From: Acidobacteriota bacterium
Lineage (GTDB): Bacteria; Acidobacteriota; Thermoanaerobaculia; UBA5066
Direction: 5' to 3'
DNA length: 64,000 nucleotides
Assembly (NCBI GenBank): GCA_008363385.1
Contig: RHKY01000027.1
Coordinates: forward strand, 39,319 to 103,318
This document shows positions 49,917 to 57,525 of this stretch, one piece after another. The first letter of the stretch is position 1. Every line of letters begins with the position of its first letter. A model generated the notes under the pieces. The model did not search any database. It saw only the letters and a program-made list of their open reading frames with translations, and was not told the DNA's origin. A program made the translations under genes and the position numbers.

Positions 49917-50222
49917 TCAGGGAAGAGCGCGGGCTTCGCGCAGGATCCGCGCGTGGAGCGTGGGATCGAGCGACCGCTCCGTCACAACGTCCACTCTCAG
50001 GCCCAGCAGCCGGGAGGCCTCGAGGCAGAAGCGGACGAGCCGGCGGCCCACGCCCCGCTCGTAGTCGACGCGGACGAGGAGGTCGAGGTCGCTGTCGGGG
50101 CGAGCGTCACCCCGCGATCGGGAGCCGAATACCCGGATGTCCCGGACGCCGTACCGGACGGCCAGCTCCCGCAGAACCTGGGCGCTGGCCGTGTCGAGCG
50201 GGCTGGGCTGGTCGCCTGCCAT
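49917..50222 (-). CDS. mntA: MntA-type minimal nucleotidyltransferase antitoxin
   Basis: 101 residues. The MNT signature GSX10DXD is complete: GSRSRGDARPDSDLDLLV. MntA adenylylates a Tyr next to the HepT active site and so neutralises it. The hepT remnant starts 6 bp after this gene's stop, the normal gene pair order. ATG 50222; a TAGAAT box lies 9 bp upstream. With HepT broken, this antitoxin may be a solitary remnant or act on another target. Confidence 0.88.
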   Translation of the reverse strand: MAGDQPSPLDTASAQVLRELAVRYGVRDIRVFGSRSRGDARPDSDLDLLVRVDYERGVGRRLVRFCLEASRLLGLRVDVVTERSLDPTLHARILREARALP

Positions 50223-50231
50223 GGCGCGTGA

Positions 50232-50237
50232 ATTCTA
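50232..50237 (-). promoter_or_regulatory. Putative -10 box (TAGAAT) before mntA
   Basis: TAGAAT on the minus strand, 9 bp before ATG 50222; no Shine-Dalgarno between. The same gap carries the kinase fragment on the plus strand. Confidence 0.4.
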
Positions 50238-50265
50238 TCGACACGGGGTAGGCCCTGCCGCCGAG

Positions 50266-50676
50266 ATGCTTCGCACAGAGAGACGTGGGAATGGTCTCGC
50301 TCGCGGCCTCATCCGCCTGGGCCCGTACGAGGTCCTCTCGCCCCTCGGCTCGGGGGGGATGGGTGAGGTCTGGAAGGCGCGGGACACCCGGCTGGACCGC
50401 GAGGTGGCGATCAAGGTCCTGCCGGAGGCGATGGCGGGTCCGGAGTCCCTCGAACGGTTCAAGCGCGAGGCGAAGGCCGCCTCTGTCCTGAACCACCCGC
50501 ACATCTGCGCGGTCTTCGACGCCGGGGAGCACGAAGGACGTCCCTTCCTCGTCCTGGAGCGGCTGAGGGACCAGACGCTGAGGGAGGCCATCGGCGGGAA
50601 GGCGCTGCCGGTCGAGCGGGTTCTGGATCTGGGGGCGCAGGTCGCCGACGCGCTGGAGGCGGCGCACGGGGCCGGG
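50266..50676 (+). pseudogene. Truncated Ser/Thr protein kinase, N-lobe fragment 1
   Basis: Encodes the N-lobe of a Pkn2-type (Hanks) kinase: GPYEVLSPLGSGGMGEVWKA (Gly loop), REVAIKVLPEAMA (catalytic Lys), then the alpha-C region, to ALEAAHGAG just before the HRD loop. After this the frame becomes unrelated. The catalytic loop, DFG and C-lobe are absent. Compared with fragment 2 (55784), one base is lost just before IRLGPYEV, so the original GTG start is also out of frame. Both defects mark a decayed gene. About 11 mismatches in about 270 bp separate the two fragments by eye. Confidence 0.8.
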
Positions 50677-50792
50677 AGCCGAACGGGGAGGCTCTCGCCA
50701 AGGGGGCCTCGGGGGCGCTTCGAACCGCGCTCGGTTGCGACTGCTGCAGCGCCTCCGCGCTCGCCGGGGTTCGCGCACGCGCGAGCGGCAGC

Positions 50793-51008
50793 TCAGAGGT
50801 CGTCGGGCTTCAGCCCGGTCTCCTTCGCGATCTGGGACAGGATCCTCGGGCCGATCTCCTCGTCGTCGTGGTAGGCGAAGATGACGTTCGGCCAGCCGGG
50901 TCGTGCGAGCTTCTCGTGCGAGCCGGTGATCTTCACGACCGTCCAGCCAATCCGCTCGAGCGCGGAGAGGACCCGACGTGCCTTCGTGGCCTTGAAACGC
51001 TCAGGCAG
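50793..51008 (-). CDS. hicA: HicA toxin, copy 1, without a standard start codon
   Basis: 71 codons in the HicA frame: PERFKATKARRVLSALERIG, WTVVKITGSHEKLARPGW, FAYHDDEEIGPRIL and AKETGLKPDDL. The catalytic His in GSH is present. In frame there is only CTG (51008) near the expected start; no ATG, GTG or TTG exists, while copy 2 has GTG overlapping hicB. Relative to copy 2 a one-base shift occurs next to the hicB stop, so the start has probably been lost. Possibly inactive, or started at CTG. dsRBD-fold mRNA interferase. Confidence 0.65.
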   Translation of the reverse strand: MPERFKATKARRVLSALERIGWTVVKITGSHEKLARPGWPNVIFAYHDDEEIGPRILSQIAKETGLKPDDL

Positions 51009-51243
51009 CGGCGGAAACGACGAAGGAAACGCTCGCCGCCTCCTGGGCCGTGACCTCGCCGTCCTCCAGGCGATCGGCGACGGCGTGCAGCGCGAGCGCC
51101 TCGACCCTGGCGAGGGCTTCTTCGCGCGTGGCGCCGTAGACGTGACACCCGGGAATGCTCTCCACCAGGGCGATCCACCGCCCGTCTTCCTCGCGGTCGA
51201 AGTCCACCGTCAGCGTCACGGTCGTAGGATGCCGTGGCCTCAT
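51001..51243 (-). CDS. hicB: HicB antitoxin, copy 1
   Basis: 80 residues from ATG 51243. The HicB partial RNase-H fold is plain: VTLTVDFDREEDGRWIALVE, SIPGCHVYGATREEALARVE, ALALHAVADRLEDGE. It lacks the C-terminal DNA-binding domain found in longer HicB proteins, so autoregulation by this protein alone is doubtful. The stop lies next to hicA1. The hicB-before-hicA order is the reversed arrangement, shared by both copies here. Confidence 0.8.
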   Translation of the reverse strand: MRPRHPTTVTLTVDFDREEDGRWIALVESIPGCHVYGATREEALARVEALALHAVADRLEDGEVTAQEAASVSFVVSAAA

Positions 51244-51407
51244 GTCGGGTGCTGCTCGGGATCCCCAGCGAGGAAAAGGAGCTGCACGTCCAAGGCGGCG
51301 AGGTCCCCGGCGCTCGACGGGGCGTCGAGCCTCGCTCGCGGGCGCGTGGCCGTGAGGACGTCTCGTCGTCGGCGAGGTCGCGAGCACCGGCTCCGTCGCG
51401 AGCCCTT

Positions 51408-51536
51408 CGTCCCGTCACCCTCGAAACGCGAAACCCCGGGAGCGTCGTCCCGGGGCCTCCGTCAACCGCTCACTCGGGTCGAGTTCGCGGGGAAGGGTCA
51501 ATGGCTCTGCACTAGCTCGGCCACGCGAACCTCGAT
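51408..51536. repeat. Hairpin repeat, copy A
   Basis: Stem CCCCGGGA (51434-51441) with TCCCGGGG (51448-51455), 6-base loop, then a conserved tail including GTCAACCGCTCACTCGGGTC and AGGGTCAATGGCTC, and then GCTCGGCCACGCGAACCTCG. Nearly identical to copy B (52700-52935) over about 85 bp; divergent copies lie at 55500 and 57062. The rest of the 587-bp gap 51244-51830 holds no recognised gene. Confidence 0.75.
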
Positions 51537-51830
51537 CTCGGGGCGGGAAGGGGGCGATTCGAATCGTCCTCGGCCGAGGAAGACGTCGGAATCGTGGGAC
51601 GTCGGGACTCCCCGGCGAGGACCGACGGGAATGCCAGCCCGTTCAACGAGGGGGCGTCGGTGCCCGTCCGGACCAGGGGGCGCTGCTCGGGCCCCCGTCC
51701 ACGTCGAGCCTGCATCCCTGCGCGGCGACGAGGCGAGAGGGAGCGCTGAGCGCGGCGCGCCGATGACCCGCTCCGCAGGGGGCGTGCCCGGGGGCCCTGC
51801 CTCCGAGTCCGCCCCGCCCTCGGCCCGAGC

Positions 51831-52043
51831 TCAGAGGTCTTCGGGCTTCAGGCCGCTGTCGCGGGCGATGCGGCGGAGGGCGGCGGAGCCGACCTCGGCG
51901 CTGTCGTGGAAAGCGAAGGTGATCTGCCGCCAGCCTGGACGTGCGAGGCGCCGGTGCGAGCCGCGAGTCCCGACGATCACCCAGCCGATGCGCTGCAAGG
52001 CGTCGAGGACTCGCCGGGCCTTGACGGCCGGCCACTCGCTCAC
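51831..52043 (-). CDS. hicA: HicA toxin, copy 2
   Basis: 70 residues from GTG 52043 (4-bp overlap with hicB2). VKARRVLDALQRIGWVIVGT, RGSHRRLARPGWRQITFAFH and DSGLKPEDL show a complete HicA with the catalytic His. Paralogous to copy 1 over its whole length, including the LARPGW and GLKP-DL blocks, with an intact start. Toxin of a HicBA pair. Confidence 0.88.
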   Translation of the reverse strand: MSEWPAVKARRVLDALQRIGWVIVGTRGSHRRLARPGWRQITFAFHDSAEVGSAALRRIARDSGLKPEDL

Positions 52044-52255
52044 GCGGCCGTCGGCAGGGTGAAGACGACGCTGTCGATGGGCTCGGGCAGCTCGCCGTGC
52101 TCCAGCATGTCCGCCACGACGTGAAGCGCCAGGGCCTTCACCTTCTCGAGCGCCTCCTCGCGCGTGGCGCCGTAAGCCATCGTGCCCGGCAGCGCGGGGA
52201 TGTCCGCCAGGAAGCGCCCGTCCTCTTCGCGTTCGAATTCCACGATCAGCGTCAC
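52040..52255 (-). CDS. hicB: HicB antitoxin, copy 2
   Basis: 71 residues from GTG 52255; ATG 52321 would add 22 residues that do not match the family. VTLIVEFEREEDGRFLADIP, ALPGTMAYGATREEALEKVK, ALALHVVADMLEHGELPEP. As in copy 1 no DNA-binding C-terminal domain is visible. The two HicB proteins share REEDGR, YGATREEAL and ALALH-VAD-LE-GE blocks, so the hicBA module was duplicated about 1 kb apart. Confidence 0.82.
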   Translation of the reverse strand: MTLIVEFEREEDGRFLADIPALPGTMAYGATREEALEKVKALALHVVADMLEHGELPEPIDSVVFTLPTAA

Positions 52256-52470
52256 GGCCGGAGAATACCGCCTCCGCACTCGGGAGGGGGCCACGTGGAC
52301 GAAGCCCTGCCACGTCGCCACGTACGTCAGGTCGGCCCCCAGGGCCGGTTCGGAGAATCCGATTGAACTCGCGCTCGACCAGATCGGCGAGGTATGCCGC
52401 GCCTCGTCCGGCGACGTCGTGACCTCGAGAGCCCGGCCGCTCTCATCGTTGACACCGTGCTCCTCGTCCT

Positions 52471-52935
52471 CGCTGGTTCCGCGTCAGCTTACAGCTGGGG
52501 GTGTCGCCGCCAACGGCGAGATCCTGGTTGCTAACCGCCCGGAGCGATCCCGCTCGGAGCTGTTACCGCTCTCTCCCTGGAACGTGCTCCCGAGAGCGGT
52601 CCGGCGACCCGAGAAGGTCCGGCCAGGGGCCGTGGCGTTCTCTGCGCCCCTCCGAGGGATCGCGGTCGGAAGGGCCAAGCGAGCGCAAACCCATCGTCCC
52701 GTGGCCCTTGAAACACGAAACCCCGGGAGCGTCGTCCCGGGGCTTCCGTCAACCGCTCACTCGGGTCGAGTTCGCGGGGGAGGGTCAATGGCTCCGCGAT
52801 CGGTCGGCCACACGAACTCCGTTCTCGGGCCGGGCGCTGGAGATTCAACTCGTTCTCAGGCTGGAGAACCGATTCGGGTGGAGGCGGACTCACGGCGCGC
52901 ACCTCCCGCTCGCGAGAATCGAGGCCGATCCTGTC
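52471..52935. repeat. Composite hairpin repeat, copy B
   Basis: Two parts. (1) 52471-52610: begins CGCTGGTTCCGCGTCAG, includes GAGATCCTGGTTGCTAACCG and a stem ACCGCTCTC (52565-52573) with GAGAGCGGT (52592-52600). (2) 52700-52935: stem CCCCGGGA (52721-52728) with TCCCGGGG (52735-52742) plus the GGGAGGGTCAATGGCTCCGC tail. The same two parts, in the same order and spacing, recur at 56831-57262. The 747-bp space 52256-53002 holds no recognised gene. Confidence 0.8.
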
Positions 52936-53002
52936 CTGCCCTCCTCGGCGGTCGCCCGTCGATAGCTAGGTCCCTTCCCGGCTCGGGCCCGTGCACCCTC
53001 CG

Positions 53003-55312
53003 CTATTCGAAGAAACCGCTCACGTCGAGGACGAAGTCCACCGGTCCGTTGCTCGCGTTCGAGACCTTCAGCGACAGGTTCCCGTCGCGCGAGAGAGCGA
53101 GGACCCCGCTGTTTGCCCTGGTCACGCCGGCGCGGAACGTGACGGTGGGCGGGGCAGGAACGACGCCGAGATCGCCACGGAAGACCCGGAGAAAGCCGGC
53201 CGACGTCGCGCCCGTGACCGTCACGTTCGCGGCGACGGCCTTCGCCCGGGGCGGCACGCCGCAGCGCGCTGCGAGCGGGAACGACCGGAGGGTGTGCGGC
53301 GCGAGGGCCGGCGCGGCCGCGTCGTCTCCGTCGCCGTTTCGCGTGTCGAAGACGCGGCACGGCGCGAGTACGTGGAAGCGACTTGCGGCGTCCCTGGGCG
53401 TGAACTGCCACACGCCCGAGCCGCCGCCGTACACCGTAGTGCCCTCTGGATCGAAGGAGAGGCGGCGAATCGCGCTGCCGAGTCCGTCGGTCCGGGGGGC
53501 CCACGTCGCCCCGCCATCCGCCGACGCGAAGACGGCACTTCGGGTGGAGAGGAAGACCCTCGATCCGTCGAGCGGGTCGACGGCCACCCCGAACGCGTCG
53601 GTGTCGGTCAGCCCTTCGTTAGAGAGCGCCCAGTGGCTCCCGGAGTCCGTCGACCGGTAGACGCCGTTGCTCGTTGCCGCGTAGACGGCGGACCCGCCGA
53701 CGGAGAGCGCTGTGACGACGACGTAACCGTACTGCGTCGCGGACCAGCTTCCTCCGGCGTCGGTGGAGCGGAACACGCCGTAACCGTAGGTCCCGGCGTA
53801 GAGCGTTGACGGGTCGGCCGCGTCCATCGCGAGCGCGGTCACCCAAAGGAAGTTGCCCCAGTCCCACGACTTCTCGAGGCCGGCGCTCGTCACGACCCAC
53901 GACTGTCCCCCGTCCGTCGACCGGATCACTCCTCCCTTCCCGGACTCCCGGGCGGCGTACACCGTGGACGGGTCCGCCGGGTGGACCGCGAAGGACGAGA
54001 CGAAAGACCCTTCGTCGCCGGTGAGGCGGGTCCAGGACACCCCAAGGTCCGTGGACCGGAAGAAACCGTCCCACGTCCCGGCGAGGAGGGTGGCCGGCGC
54101 CGTCGGGGTATACGCCAAGGACTTGACCATCGAGGTGGCGAGCCCAGCCGAGGACCACGACGCTCCGGAGTCCGTGCTCCGGTAGACGCCGCAGCAGTTG
54201 AGGTTGAATTCGCCCGGCAGGAGTGTCCCCGCATAGACCGTGCCCGGCACCCCAGTGGGAAACGCGAACGACGATGCCCGGAAGTCCGACATCCCGGTGT
54301 TTGCGTCGCTCCAGGTCGCCCCGGAGTCGGTCGACTTGAAGACGCCGTCCGTCTCGGTTCCGGCAAAGATCGTCGAGGGTCTGCCCGGATCGATGGCGAG
54401 AGCGAAGACCATGAGCGTTTGGAGCCCGCCGCCCGCGGGCACCCAGGTCAGACCGAAGTCGGTGGAGCGGAAGACCCCGCCGCCGGTCCCGGCATAGAGC
54501 GTGGACGGCGTTGCCGGATCGACTGCGATCTTCCACACACGCAGGTCCGTGATGCCGATGCTCGCCGGACTCCACGTCGCGCCGGAATCCGTCGAGCGAA
54601 ACACTCCCGAGTCCCAGCCGGCGGCGTACAGCCGCGAGGGGGTCTGCGGGTCGACGGCCACCGCCACGGTCTGTGCATCCCACAGTCCGGCGTTCGCGGC
54701 GGCCCACGAGGCGCCCGCGTCGGTGGACTTCAGGATCCCGCCTCCCCAGGACGCCGCGTACACGTTCGACGTCACCACGGGGTCGATCGCGAGCCCGTAG
54801 ACGTAAGAGCTCTCGCCGCTCCAGGACCAGCTCGCCCCCGCGTCGGTCGACTTGTAGATGCCCTGGTTGTCGGTTCCTACGTAGAGCGTCGACGGATTGG
54901 AGGGGTCGATTGCCAGGGACAAGCCGTCCACCCAGGGGATGAAGCCGGCGCTGGAGTACGTCCACGTGTCGCCCGCATCGTCCGACTTCAGCACGCCGCT
55001 GGTCGCCACTCCGGCGTAGAGCGTCGCCGGGTGCGCCGGATCGACGACGAGGTCGTAGAGACTGCTCGTCGGAACCCCTTTCTTCATCCAGGAGCCGCCG
55101 CCGTCGAGCGAGCGATACACGCCCGAGTCCCAACTCGCGGCGTACAGAGTGGAGCGGGTCACCGGGTCGAAGGCGATCGCCGTGACGTTCCGCCCGTGGT
55201 ACGGCCCGCCCGTCGTCCAGATGCCTTCGCCAGCGCGGGCGGGGCCGCAGAAAGAGAGGCAGGCGAGGACGAGCAGAACCTTGGAGATTCGATGAGCGCT
55301 ACGGGATCTCAC
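53003..55312 (-). CDS. Exported BNR/sialidase-like repeat protein with DTR domain
   Basis: 769 residues from GTG 55312; TTG 55351 is an alternative, but a TAGAGT box 10 bp before the GTG argues for the shorter one. Signal peptide (VLLVLACLSFCGPARAG), then about a dozen BNR/Asp-box repeats (STDxGxxW: KSTDAGASWSWSG, RSTDSGATWSPAS, and others) that alternate with TLYAG strands, forming one or two beta-propellers as in photosystem-stability-factor-like or sortilin-like glycan-binding proteins. No catalytic sialidase residues recognised. The last 121 residues are the FHVLAPCRVFDTR terminal domain. Confidence 0.8.
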   Translation of the reverse strand: MRSRSAHRISKVLLVLACLSFCGPARAGEGIWTTGGPYHGRNVTAIAFDPVTRSTLYAASWDSGVYRSLDGGGSWMKKGVPTSSLYDLVVDPAHPATLYAGVATSGVLKSDDAGDTWTYSSAGFIPWVDGLSLAIDPSNPSTLYVGTDNQGIYKSTDAGASWSWSGESSYVYGLAIDPVVTSNVYAASWGGGILKSTDAGASWAAANAGLWDAQTVAVAVDPQTPSRLYAAGWDSGVFRSTDSGATWSPASIGITDLRVWKIAVDPATPSTLYAGTGGGVFRSTDFGLTWVPAGGGLQTLMVFALAIDPGRPSTIFAGTETDGVFKSTDSGATWSDANTGMSDFRASSFAFPTGVPGTVYAGTLLPGEFNLNCCGVYRSTDSGASWSSAGLATSMVKSLAYTPTAPATLLAGTWDGFFRSTDLGVSWTRLTGDEGSFVSSFAVHPADPSTVYAARESGKGGVIRSTDGGQSWVVTSAGLEKSWDWGNFLWVTALAMDAADPSTLYAGTYGYGVFRSTDAGGSWSATQYGYVVVTALSVGGSAVYAATSNGVYRSTDSGSHWALSNEGLTDTDAFGVAVDPLDGSRVFLSTRSAVFASADGGATWAPRTDGLGSAIRRLSFDPEGTTVYGGGSGVWQFTPRDAASRFHVLAPCRVFDTRNGDGDDAAAPALAPHTLRSFPLAARCGVPPRAKAVAANVTVTGATSAGFLRVFRGDLGVVPAPPTVTFRAGVTRANSGVLALSRDGNLSLKVSNASNGPVDFVLDVSGFFE

Positions 55313-55783
55313 GAGCGATCGGACTCTATCGACGGACCAACGACGGGTCAACGAATCGATGTGCCCGATGCGAGAGGTCGTGCGACGCGGTGCGCTCGCG
55401 GGAGCCTTGTCGCGCCCCTGACGCCGTCGGCTCGCCGAACACGAGCCCGGCCTCGTCCGGCGCGATCGGCGGCGAGAGGAGGTAGACCTGCATCGCCTGG
55501 CGCTAGGAGCACGAAATCCCGGGAGGGAATCCCGGGGTCTCGGTCAACCGCGCCCGAGGGGTCTTGCTGGCGGGGGAGGGTCAAGGGCTTCCCGCGCTGA
55601 CATCGGAGCGAGCGGATCTGCGGCTGGAGTCCGGGTCGACCGTCGGGAAGCGCCGGGCGAACCAGACCGTCCTCGCCGTCCCTGGCCGTGCAGCTTCGAG
55701 ACCGACGGCCCCGGGGGCCGGCCGGCACGCCTGATCCCGGCCCCTGAGATACTTCGCGCAGCCAGAGGTCGGAGGAAGTCCCC
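55313..55783. other. Gap between BNR gene and kinase fragment 2
   Basis: 471 bp without a gene: the BNR promoter region at the left (TAGAGT at 55328-55323), hairpin repeat C in the middle, and the leader of kinase fragment 2 at the right, which shares a short block (GAGATxCTTCGC) with the region before fragment 1. Confidence 0.5.
55500..55600. repeat. Hairpin repeat, copy C (divergent)
   Basis: Stem CCCGGGA (55518-55524) with TCCCGGG (55530-55536) and a 5-base loop, then GTCAACCGCG and GGGGGAGGGTCAAGGGCTTC. Same order of parts as copies A, B and D with the least conserved flanks. Confidence 0.65.
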
Positions 55784-56095
55784 GTGTCGCTCGCGGCAGG
55801 CACCCGCCTGGGCCCGTACGAGGTCCTCTCGCCCCTCGGCTCGGGAGGGATGGGCGAGGTCTGGAAGGCGCGGGACACCCGGCTGGACCGCGAGGTGGCG
55901 ATCAAGGTCCTGCCGGAGGCGATGGCGGGTCCGGAGTCCCTCGAACGGTTCAAGTGCGAGGCGAAGGCCGCCTCTGCCCTGAACCACCGGCACATCTGCG
56001 CGGTCTTCGACATCGGGGAGTACGAAGGCCGTCCCTTTCTCGTCCTGGAGCGGCTGAGGGGCCAGACGCTGAGGGACCTGCCCCCCGAAAGGTAG
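55784..56095 (+). pseudogene. Truncated Ser/Thr protein kinase, N-lobe fragment 2
   Basis: 103 codons from GTG 55784, which has GGAGGA 8 bp upstream. GPYEVLSPLGSGGMGEVWKA and REVAIKVLPEAMA as in fragment 1, ending after RLRGQTLRD and a TAG at 56095. About 11 mismatches in about 270 bp to fragment 1 by eye. It lacks the last part of the N-lobe and all of the C-lobe, and is cut at a different point from fragment 1. A catalytically dead product could still be made, since start and Shine-Dalgarno look intact. Confidence 0.78.
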
Positions 56096-56145
56096 CCGAT
56101 GGAGGTTTGGAGTTCTCTGCGCCCGAAGGGCTGCGGGTCTCCTGG

Positions 56146-56805
56146 TCAGAACCAGATGGCGACCTGGCGCCCGGCGAGCGTCTCCGGCGGGTCGGGGAGA
56201 GAGCCCGCTCGCCGCGCTGACTTTCGGAGCGCGGTCCACGCAGCCGCCGCCGCATCGAGCACGTCGTCAGGACGGGCGTCGGCCGCTTCCCCGAAGTCCT
56301 TGGGGAGGTCGATGCCTTCCCTGGCGAGCAGGTGGATCCGTCTCCAGAGCCCGTTCCACGTCTTCTTCGACGGCAGGGGTTCGCCTGCCATCTCGCAGAA
56401 GGAGACCTCCGGGTGCACCTCGAAGACCCGGGAGTCGAGGAGCGGGCTGTCGTTGACCTGGAGGATCTTCTCCCTGATCCCGAAGACCTGGCGTGACGGC
56501 TTCCTCCCCGGGGCGGCAATCCGTTTCGCGGCTTCGTAGTCAGCCGCTTCGAGAACGCGGCGAGGCGGGACCGTGAACACGGAGGACCCGCGGACCCCGA
56601 GCCGCTTCCTGGCGAGCACGTCTGCCTGCCTCGGTCCGGTCCTGGGAAGTCCGATGGGGATGTCGATGGCGATGAACCGGGTGTCACGAAGGCCCTCGAT
56701 GGCTGACGCGAAGTCTGCGAAGGGCCTCACCGCGGCGACCTTCCCGCCCTGGAGCACGACCGCGACCCAGCCGTTGCTCGTCCCGTCGATTCCGGCCACT
56801 TTCAT
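56146..56805 (-). CDS. DUF429 protein (predicted RNase H-fold nuclease)
   Basis: 219 residues. KVAGIDGTSNGWVAVVL opens the RNase H-like fold (first Asp), AIDIPIGLPRTGPRQADVLA holds the second acidic region, RGSSVFTVPPRRVLEAADYE and FEVHPEVSFCEMAGEPLP are further family blocks, and DVLDAAAAAWTAL carries the last Asp. DUF429 is widespread, with predicted nuclease activity but no established role. ATG 56805 behind GAAGGGCGG. It stands inside the accessory zone next to repeats and kinase remnants. Confidence 0.85.
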   Translation of the reverse strand: MKVAGIDGTSNGWVAVVLQGGKVAAVRPFADFASAIEGLRDTRFIAIDIPIGLPRTGPRQADVLARKRLGVRGSSVFTVPPRRVLEAADYEAAKRIAAPGRKPSRQVFGIREKILQVNDSPLLDSRVFEVHPEVSFCEMAGEPLPSKKTWNGLWRRIHLLAREGIDLPKDFGEAADARPDDVLDAAAAAWTALRKSARRAGSLPDPPETLAGRQVAIWF

Positions 56806-56830
56806 GTCCGCCGCCCTTCCGGTCTTTCCG

Positions 56831-57262
56831 CGCTGGTTCCGCGTCAGCCTACAGCGGGAGGTGTCGCAGCCAACGCCGAGATCCTGGTTGCTAACCGCCC
56901 GGAGCGATCCTGCTCGGAGCTGTTAACCGCTCTCGGCCGCTCTCGACATTCCCGGGCCGTCTGAGAGCGGTTTCGCCCTCATCTCGGCGGCCGACCGCGC
57001 TCTCTGGTTTACAGCCCGTTCGCGTCGCCCGGTGCGGCCCCTCCGCGAAGCCCCTCTGCCACATGGCCCTTTACGCGAGAAGCCCCGCGAGGTCGTCGCG
57101 GGGCTTCTTAGAACCGCCAGGTTGGCGGGGGAGGGTCAATGGCTCCGCATTCGCTCGGCCACGCGAACTCCGTTCTCAGGGTGGGCCGTGGAGACTCAAC
57201 TTGTTCTCAGCACGGAAGCCGTTGTGCCGGAGGTGGATCCGCGCCGCGAGGATCGTGCTCGC
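56831..57262. repeat. Composite hairpin repeat, copy D
   Basis: Begins CGCTGGTTCCGCGTCAG as in copy B; the first 100 bp differ from copy B by only a few bases by eye. Stem AACCGCTCTC (56925-56934) with GAGAGCGGTT (56963-56972). Second stem AAGCCCCGCGA (57080-57090) with TCGCGGGGCTT (57096-57106): the sequence differs from copies A and B, yet pairing is kept. Tail GGGAGGGTCAATGGCTCCGC is conserved. The 720-bp gap 56806-57525 holds no recognised gene. Confidence 0.8.
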
Positions 57263-57410
57263 GAGAATGGAGGCCCATCCGACGACCGGTACCAGCCGAA
57301 GCGGCTTCGGCCGCGAGGCACTTCACGGCACGCGACGGAAGGTGGGTCGGAGAGGTGCATCAGGCGCGCGCCGTGCTCGCGCCCGTACCTTCCTCGCCCC
57401 GCGCGACGAA

Positions 57411-57448
57411 GCCGCCGGGGGCGCCCTTTCGGGCTCTCCCCCGGCGGC
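57411..57448 (-). terminator. GC-rich hairpin downstream of HEAT-repeat gene
   Basis: GCCGCCGGGGG (57411-57421) pairs with CCCCCGGCGGC (57438-57448), 11-bp stem, 16-base loop. It lies about 80 bp beyond the stop of the minus-strand HEAT gene. No T-run follows on that strand; terminator function is inferred from position. Confidence 0.5.
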
Positions 57449-57525
57449 CTACGGATTTGCTTCGTGTTCTACGGAGCGATCGGAGACCGACGCTTAGTGA
57501 AACGTGAAGACCTGACTCCGAGCGG

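Noticed and set aside
51500-51830. Short open frames between the two hicBA copies
   Set aside because: No start signals or conserved motifs; part of the frame arises from the hairpin repeat.
52540-52600. Integron attC site in the repeats around GTTGCTAACC and TGTTAACC
   Set aside because: The short inverted parts recall attC, but the RYYYAAC/GTTRRRY core pair is not satisfied and no integrase is present.
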